DNA from: a bacterium
GTDB taxonomy: Bacteria; Planctomycetota; J058; JAJDCP01
Assembly: GCA_030428695.1 (NCBI GenBank)
Contig: JAUIEM010000380.1
Location: forward strand, 1 to 9,828
Direction of reading: 5' to 3'
Length of the DNA: 9,828 nucleotides
The notes beneath the pieces are model-generated. The model was not told where the DNA came from, ran no database searches, and saw nothing but the letters and a program-made list of their open reading frames with translations. This document shows, piece after piece, positions 6,364-9,828 of the stretch (position 1 is the stretch's first letter; every line of letters begins with the position of its first letter). The position numbers and the translations under genes are program-made.

Positions 6364-6393
6364 GGAGGGTGCCGCGCACCGGAGGATGGCAGC

Positions 6394-6699
6394 ATGCGCC
6401 AACGACTGGACCGTGAGGGCCGCCTGACGCTTCCCAAGGAGCTGCTCGCCGCGATCGGAGTGCGACCCGGGCAGGAGGTGCGGGTGTCCGGGCAGGGCAA
6501 ACGCATCGTGATCGAGCGCTACATCCCCAAAGATCCCTTCGCGAAGCCGCAGAAGGAGAAGAAGGTCAGCTTCGACGGCCTGCTCGCCCAGGAGGAGAAG
6601 CGCCGCCAGGACGCCGCGAACGAGTTCGAGGCGCGGATGAAGAATCCCCCGAAGGTCAGTGAGCTGCGCCCCGAGGACCACCCGGACTTCTGGCGATGA
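6394..6699 (+). CDS. AbrB/MazE/SpoVT-fold protein, possible DNA-binding regulator
   Basis: The product is 101 residues. The ATG at 6394 is chosen over an in-frame upstream start at 6334 because GGAGGA lies 7 nt before it and the family fold begins here. Residues 3-40 match the swapped-hairpin AbrB domain: RLDREGRLTLPKEL, then GVRPGQEVRV and RIVIE. This domain usually dimerises and binds DNA, as in transition-state regulators and antitoxins. Residues 45-101 are a charged extension with a Lys-rich segment, a likely helix or coiled coil (about 62-82) and a conserved-looking end, LRPEDHPDFWR. No PIN or MazF toxin is adjacent, so this is not a recognisable toxin-antitoxin pair. The stop overlaps the next ATG in an ATGA, indicating translational coupling with the Tsr3-like gene. 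It may regulate the operon; that is inference. Confidence 0.8.
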   Translation: MRQRLDREGRLTLPKELLAAIGVRPGQEVRVSGQGKRIVIERYIPKDPFAKPQKEKKVSFDGLLAQEEKRRQDAANEFEARMKNPPKVSELRPEDHPDFWR

Positions 6700-7181
6700 A
6701 GCCGACGGTCCTGTTGCGCCATCGCAAAGAGAAGAAGAGCAAGTGCTCGCTGCAGCCGCTGGTCGGCAAGCCGGGCTTCACCTTCGTCAGCTACCCGACC
6801 GGCAGCCTGCCCGCCCTCGACGGCTACGTCCGCCTCGACCCCGAAGGCCCCGAGCTCTCGCCCGCCGACCGCGACGCAGGCGTGGTGCTGGTCGACGCGA
6901 CCTGGCGCTACGCCGAGCGCATGGTCGCCTGGGTCGCGACCGTGCCTCCGCGCTCGCTGCGCGGCATCCAGACCGCCTACCCGCGCCGCAGCAAGCTCTA
7001 CGAGGAGCCCGCCGAGGGGCTCGCCTCCATCGAGGCGCTGTACGCGGCCTACCTGATCACCGGCCGGGACGTCACGGGGCTGCTCGACGGCTACCGCTGG
7101 GCCGACGGCTTCCTGACCGCCAATGAAGCCCTGTTCGCCTCGTACCGCGAGGCGGCGCGCGCCCGAGGAGGATCGGTATGA
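6696..7181 (+). CDS. Tsr3/DUF367-like protein of the TDD (Tsr3-DTW) superfamily, predicted aminocarboxypropyltransferase
   Basis: The product is 161 residues. Visible family features in order are LRHRKEKKSKCS (7-18), LSPADRD (54-60), VVLVDATW (63-70), TAYPRRSKL (93-101), GLASIEALYAAYLITG (108-123) and a WADGFLTAN segment (125-133). This follows the layout of Tsr3 (DUF367), which transfers an aminocarboxypropyl group from S-adenosylmethionine to a pseudouridine in archaeal and eukaryotic small-subunit rRNA. The DATW motif also recalls the related DTW enzymes that make acp3U in bacterial tRNA. Thus an RNA-modifying role is likely by family, but the target here is unknown. The substrate-loop region that reads AANPVNYG in Tsr3 as I remember it differs, being IQTAYPRRS. 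The gene overlaps both neighbours by 4 nt (ATGA at 6696-6699 and 7178-7181). Confidence 0.75.
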   Translation: MKPTVLLRHRKEKKSKCSLQPLVGKPGFTFVSYPTGSLPALDGYVRLDPEGPELSPADRDAGVVLVDATWRYAERMVAWVATVPPRSLRGIQTAYPRRSKLYEEPAEGLASIEALYAAYLITGRDVTGLLDGYRWADGFLTANEALFASYREAARARGGSV

Positions 7182-7456
7182 AGACGAGCGGCACGTGCAT
7201 CAAGTGCAAGAAAGGCAAGATCTTCCACGCGCACGACGTGCTGGATCGGGGAGAGGGCAACAGCGGCCTGCCGATGGCGCTCGGCCGGACGGGCGTGATC
7301 CACGCCCGCGACTTCGGCACCCTCGAGGCGTACGTCTGCCTGCACTGCGGCTACACCGAGTTCTATGTGCAGGACCCCAAGGAGCTCGAGGACATCGAGC
7401 CCGACACGGGCGGCATCGGCAAGGGCTCGATCCGCATGCGCAAGGTCACCGGCTGA
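7178..7456 (+). CDS. Small zinc-ribbon protein
   Basis: The product is 92 residues with two cysteine pairs, CIKC (7-10) and CLHC followed by G (54-57), as expected for one four-cysteine zinc ribbon with a long insert. The sequence after the second pair, GYTEFYVQDP, resembles small zinc-ribbon proteins with a C-x-x-C-G-x-x-E pattern, but no named family is certain. A GAGGAGGAT ribosome binding site lies in the end of the Tsr3-like gene, and the ATG overlaps that gene's stop. Co-translation with a predicted RNA-modifying enzyme suggests a nucleic-acid or protein-bridging role. It ends 30 nt before the convergent acyl-AMP ligase gene; no clear terminator is visible between them. Confidence 0.8.
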   Translation: MKTSGTCIKCKKGKIFHAHDVLDRGEGNSGLPMALGRTGVIHARDFGTLEAYVCLHCGYTEFYVQDPKELEDIEPDTGGIGKGSIRMRKVTG

Positions 7457-7486
7457 GCCCGTCTGATGTACCTGGCTGAGGGCTGC

Positions 7487-9289
7487 TCAACTCCGGCCGG
7501 TCAGCCGCATGATCTTGCGGGCCAGGCTCTTGAGATAGGCCTTGCCGACCTGCCACGGCGCCCACTTCTTGTGGCCGAGGTCGCCGGAGAGGTAGCGCTG
7601 GCGCGCCATGTAGCGCTGGATCTTACCGCTGCTGGTCTTCGGTAGCGTGCCGGCGGGCACGAGCACCAGGTGGTCGAGCTTGCAGCCGACGACCTTGGCG
7701 ACGTGGGTCTTCAGCTCGAAGTCGAGGTCCTTGCGCGCCTGCTCGTCGGTCAGCTTGGTCTCGGCGGCGCACACGACGTCCTCGGTGCCCCGGCCTTCAT
7801 TGTAGACCCCGAACGCCGCTACGCAGCCGGTGCGCACGCCCTTGACCTCGGCCGCGGCGGCCTCGATGTCCTGCGGGTAGTAGTTCCGCCCGCCCTTGAT
7901 GATCATGTCCTTGATGCGGCCGGTGACGTACAGGTGGCCGTCGGCCAGGTAGCCGAGGTCACGGGTGTGCAGCCAGCCGTCGATCAGGGTCGAGGCGGTC
8001 GCTTCCGGGTTCCGGTAGTACTCCTTCATCACCGACGGGCTCTTGATGATCACCTCGCCCTCGGTGCGGTCGGGGACCGGCTTGCCGTCGGCGTCGACGA
8101 TCTTGACCTCGTGGTCGATCAGCGGGTGGCCGAGAGAGACCCACTCTTTGATGCGGTCTTCCGCCACCTCGCCCTCGACCGGCAGGAAGCGCTTGACATC
8201 GTTCTCGTCGACCGTCTCCTCCACCCGGTCGATCAGCGGACGCGCGCCGAGCCTGGGGAAGGTGACCGCCAGCGAGTTCTCCGCGAGGCCGTAGACGGGG
8301 TAGAAGGCCTCGGGCCGGAAGCCGTACGCGGCGAACTTCTCCGTGAAGTCGTCGATGGTGTCCCGGTGGATCGGCTCGGCGCCGCAGAAGGCGACCCGCC
8401 AGGTCGACAGGTCGAGGTCCTCGAGGTCGCGCGGGCGGCACTTCTTGACGCACAGATTGTAGGCGAAGTTCGGCGCCGGGCTCAGCGTGCCCTTGTAGTC
8501 GCTGAACGCGCGCAGCCAGCGGCTCGGCCGGCGCACGAAGTCCTGCGGAGGGATCACGACGCAGGGCATGCCCCACAACATCGAGTTCAACACCGTGCCG
8601 ATCAGGCCCATGTCGTGGTAGAGCGGCAGCCAGGTCACGCACACGTCGGTCTCGGGGTCGAACCGGGTCGCGACGCCGATGGCCTTCATGTTGTGGATCA
8701 GGTTGCTGTGGCGCAGCACGACGCCCTTCTGGCCGCCGGTGCTGCCGCTGGTGTACTGGATCAGCGCCGGCTCGTCCGGACGGGCGGGGTGCGGCCGGTC
8801 GAAGGGATGCTCCTCGGTGTCGAGGGTCTCGACCGTCGCGAGGAAGCGCAGCTGGGTCTGGCGCTTGACCAGGTTGGCGATCATCTTGATCTTGCTGAAG
8901 GTCACCACGCCGACCGCCTCGGCGTTGCGCACCAGCTTCGCGAGCCGGTCGACGTACTCATCGAGGTGGCCGAGGCGGAAGGGCGGATAGACCGGAACCG
9001 GCACCGCGCCGCACTTCAGCACTCCGAAGAAGGTGAAGAAGAAGGCCGCCCCGGTCGGCAGCATGATCAGGACCTTGTCGCCGGCACCGACGCCCCGCGC
9101 GCGCAGCGACCCGGCGTACTCGTCCGAGCGTCGGGCCAGCTCGCCGTAGCTCAGGAGCGTCGGCTCCTTGTTGCCGTCCATGATCCGGTAGCAGAGGTCG
9201 TCCCGGTTGTGCTCGTCGCGGTACGCGAGGACCTCGAGCAGCGTGCCGAGATGGGTGGCGGGCTTGCGTTTGGATTGAACCTGCGCCAT
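7487..9289 (-). CDS. Fatty acyl-AMP ligase / long-chain acyl-CoA synthetase family enzyme
   Basis: The product is 600 residues from the ATG at 9289, with GGGGAG 6 nt upstream. Adenylation motifs occur in order: YTSGSTGGQKG (179-189, phosphate-binding loop), WLPLYHDMG (220-228), YGLAE (333-337), HTRDLGYL (441-448), GRIKDMIIKGGRN (457-469) and PKTSSGKIQR (550-559) with catalytic Lys556. Segments such as FVRRPSRWLRAFS (251-263) and APNFAYNLC (272-280) are typical of fatty acyl-AMP ligases rather than ordinary acyl-CoA synthetases. The enzyme would activate a fatty acid as acyl-adenylate and pass it to an acyl carrier protein or CoA. No carrier protein, polyketide synthase or NRPS gene is visible nearby, so the acceptor is unknown. 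The C-terminal tail (576-600) is basic and amphipathic. All key residues appear intact. A promoter candidate is at 9374-9402. Confidence 0.93.
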   Translation of the reverse strand: MAQVQSKRKPATHLGTLLEVLAYRDEHNRDDLCYRIMDGNKEPTLLSYGELARRSDEYAGSLRARGVGAGDKVLIMLPTGAAFFFTFFGVLKCGAVPVPVYPPFRLGHLDEYVDRLAKLVRNAEAVGVVTFSKIKMIANLVKRQTQLRFLATVETLDTEEHPFDRPHPARPDEPALIQYTSGSTGGQKGVVLRHSNLIHNMKAIGVATRFDPETDVCVTWLPLYHDMGLIGTVLNSMLWGMPCVVIPPQDFVRRPSRWLRAFSDYKGTLSPAPNFAYNLCVKKCRPRDLEDLDLSTWRVAFCGAEPIHRDTIDDFTEKFAAYGFRPEAFYPVYGLAENSLAVTFPRLGARPLIDRVEETVDENDVKRFLPVEGEVAEDRIKEWVSLGHPLIDHEVKIVDADGKPVPDRTEGEVIIKSPSVMKEYYRNPEATASTLIDGWLHTRDLGYLADGHLYVTGRIKDMIIKGGRNYYPQDIEAAAAEVKGVRTGCVAAFGVYNEGRGTEDVVCAAETKLTDEQARKDLDFELKTHVAKVVGCKLDHLVLVPAGTLPKTSSGKIQRYMARQRYLSGDLGHKKWAPWQVGKAYLKSLARKIMRLTGRS

Positions 9290-9373
9290 GATCGTCTCCC
9301 CTGCCGGCCCGGACTCCCATCCGGCCAGCCACGCGGCGCACGAGCGGCCCGGAATCGGGATCTGCGGCCGGAC

Positions 9374-9402
9374 AATGTACCGGAAGTCTCAGGCGGCGTG
9401 AA
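9374..9402 (-). promoter_or_regulatory. Promoter candidate for the acyl-AMP ligase gene
   Basis: On the minus strand TTCACG (9402-9397) and TACATT (9379-9374) are separated by exactly 17 nt, each matching the consensus at four of six positions. The predicted start near 9367 gives a leader of about 78 nt. It lies downstream of the stem-loop at 9413-9440, which would separate this gene from the one at 9446. Confidence 0.4.
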
Positions 9403-9412
9403 GCTTTGTTTC

Positions 9413-9440
9413 GGGCCGCGGCACCGGCGCCTGCCGGCCC
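9413..9440. terminator. GC-rich stem-loop after the gene ending at 9446
   Basis: GGGCC (9413-9417) pairs with GGCCC (9436-9440), and inside it GGCA (9420-9423) pairs with TGCC (9432-9435). This gives nine base pairs with a two-base bulge and an eight-base loop. It starts 6 nt beyond the stop codon of the minus-strand gene, a normal terminator position. No T-tract follows on the minus strand, so it may be a weak or factor-dependent terminator. Confidence 0.38.
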
Positions 9441-9445
9441 TTGGC

Positions 9446-9828
9446 TCAGATCAGCTCGAGCGCGCGCATCTTCTCCGGCAGCTCGAGCTCGCCGACGCGC
9501 CCGCCGAGGCTGACCGAGTGCAGCCAGGGCATGATCGGCTCGGGGCTCTGGGCCTCGCCCGCGAAGACCCGCGCGGCGTGGGCGGCGTAGCGCTCGATGA
9601 TGAACTCCGCGAAGACCGCGCCGGCGGCGGCGCTGGCCAGGGCGGGGCGGGAGGTGTAGCCGGGGAAGGGCCGGAGCGCCTTCCAGCCGCGCTCGACCGA
9701 GGCGCAGGTCAGCTCCCGGCTCAGGCTGTCGAAGCCCGCCGCCCGGGCGAGCCGCGCGGCGACCTGCAGGGAGCGGTAGGGCACGACCTCCGGGCAGGGA
9801 GCGAGGCCGGTGTAGGAGGGGCTGACGC
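9446..9828 (-). CDS. C-terminal part of a gene entering from outside the window; family uncertain, possibly creatininase-like
   Basis: The frame is open from the window edge at 9828 down to the TGA at 9446, giving at least 127 visible residues. The GTG at 9784 is internal, because coding-like sequence (SPSYTGLAPCPEVVPYRSLQ) precedes it. Visible features are FDSLSREL, WKALRPFPGYTSRPALASAA, a helix around FAEFIIERYAAHAARVF, and the end LPEKMRALELI. The pattern Gly-Tyr-Thr-x-x-Pro-x-Leu-Ala-Ser-Ala, followed by a long helix, loosely recalls the C-terminus of creatinine amidohydrolase-family proteins. None of that family's metal or catalytic residues lie in the visible part, so this is weak. There are no transmembrane segments. 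Confidence 0.65.
   Translation of the reverse strand, partial: VSPSYTGLAPCPEVVPYRSLQVAARLARAAGFDSLSRELTCASVERGWKALRPFPGYTSRPALASAAAGAVFAEFIIERYAAHAARVFAGEAQSPEPIMPWLHSVSLGGRVGELELPEKMRALELI

Noticed and set aside
6334..6393. Earlier in-frame start for the AbrB-fold protein
   Set aside because: The extra residues are Arg/Pro-rich and unlike the family; GGAGGA at 6381-6386 supports the ATG at 6394.
6163..6393. glmS ribozyme or riboswitch in front of the GlmS-like gene
   Set aside because: The likely leader is only about 20 nt, and no ribozyme-like core was recognised in the gap.
6394..7181. Toxin-antitoxin module based on the MazE-like domain
   Set aside because: The downstream partner resembles Tsr3/DUF367 and not a PIN, MazF or other known toxin.
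7457..7486. Bidirectional terminator between the zinc-ribbon gene and the acyl-AMP ligase gene
   Set aside because: Only a 5-bp AGCCC/GGGCT pairing with a long loop and no T-tract could be found in this 30-nt gap.

Overview
This is a GC-rich bacterial window of about 9.8 kb, probably chromosomal, with no mobile element, CRISPR array, rRNA or tRNA that I can recognise. The best taxonomic clue is the 67-residue protein at 586-789 (minus). It resembles the 'small basic protein' family that, from memory, is characteristic of Planctomycetes, Verrucomicrobia and Chlamydiae. With the strong GC bias at third codon positions and the oversized SIS/amidotransferase protein, it points to a high-GC planctomycete. 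That placement is an inference from family resemblance, not a search.

Layout. 1-28: first codons of a minus-strand gene leaving the window, possibly a kynurenine formamidase/cyclase-family protein. 29-585: a 12-G tract, a frame-broken plus-strand remnant ending at 467, and an 11-bp stem-loop between convergent gene ends. 586-6162: a minus-strand block of four genes. Read in the direction of transcription these are a 1149-residue GlmS-like amidotransferase/SIS protein, a single-pass membrane protein with an Ala-Pro-Glu repeat, a DUF89/ARMT1-like protein, and the small basic protein, which starts 4 nt after the DUF89 stop. An internal promoter candidate overlaps the end of the membrane-protein gene. 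6163-6393: a divergent intergenic region with one promoter candidate facing each way. 6394-7456: a tight plus-strand operon with two ATGA overlaps, encoding an AbrB-fold protein, a Tsr3/DUF367-like predicted aminocarboxypropyltransferase and a small zinc-ribbon protein. 7487-9289: a minus-strand fatty acyl-AMP ligase/acyl-CoA synthetase-like enzyme. 9446-9828: the 3' end of a minus-strand gene entering from beyond the window.

How the parts may work together. The plus-strand trio is the clearest functional unit: a possible RNA-modifying enzyme of an archaeal/eukaryotic-type family, co-translated with a possible DNA-binding regulator and a zinc ribbon. The GlmS-like protein keeps the glutaminase and SIS folds. 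It also has extra N-terminal segments and a roughly 310-residue C-terminal domain I do not recognise, and an active-site lysine of true GlmS appears to be missing, so its substrate may differ. The DUF89 protein appears to have lost two metal-binding aspartates. I see no complete new defence or mobile system. The most interesting candidates are the giant GlmS-like protein and the AbrB/Tsr3-like/zinc-ribbon operon.
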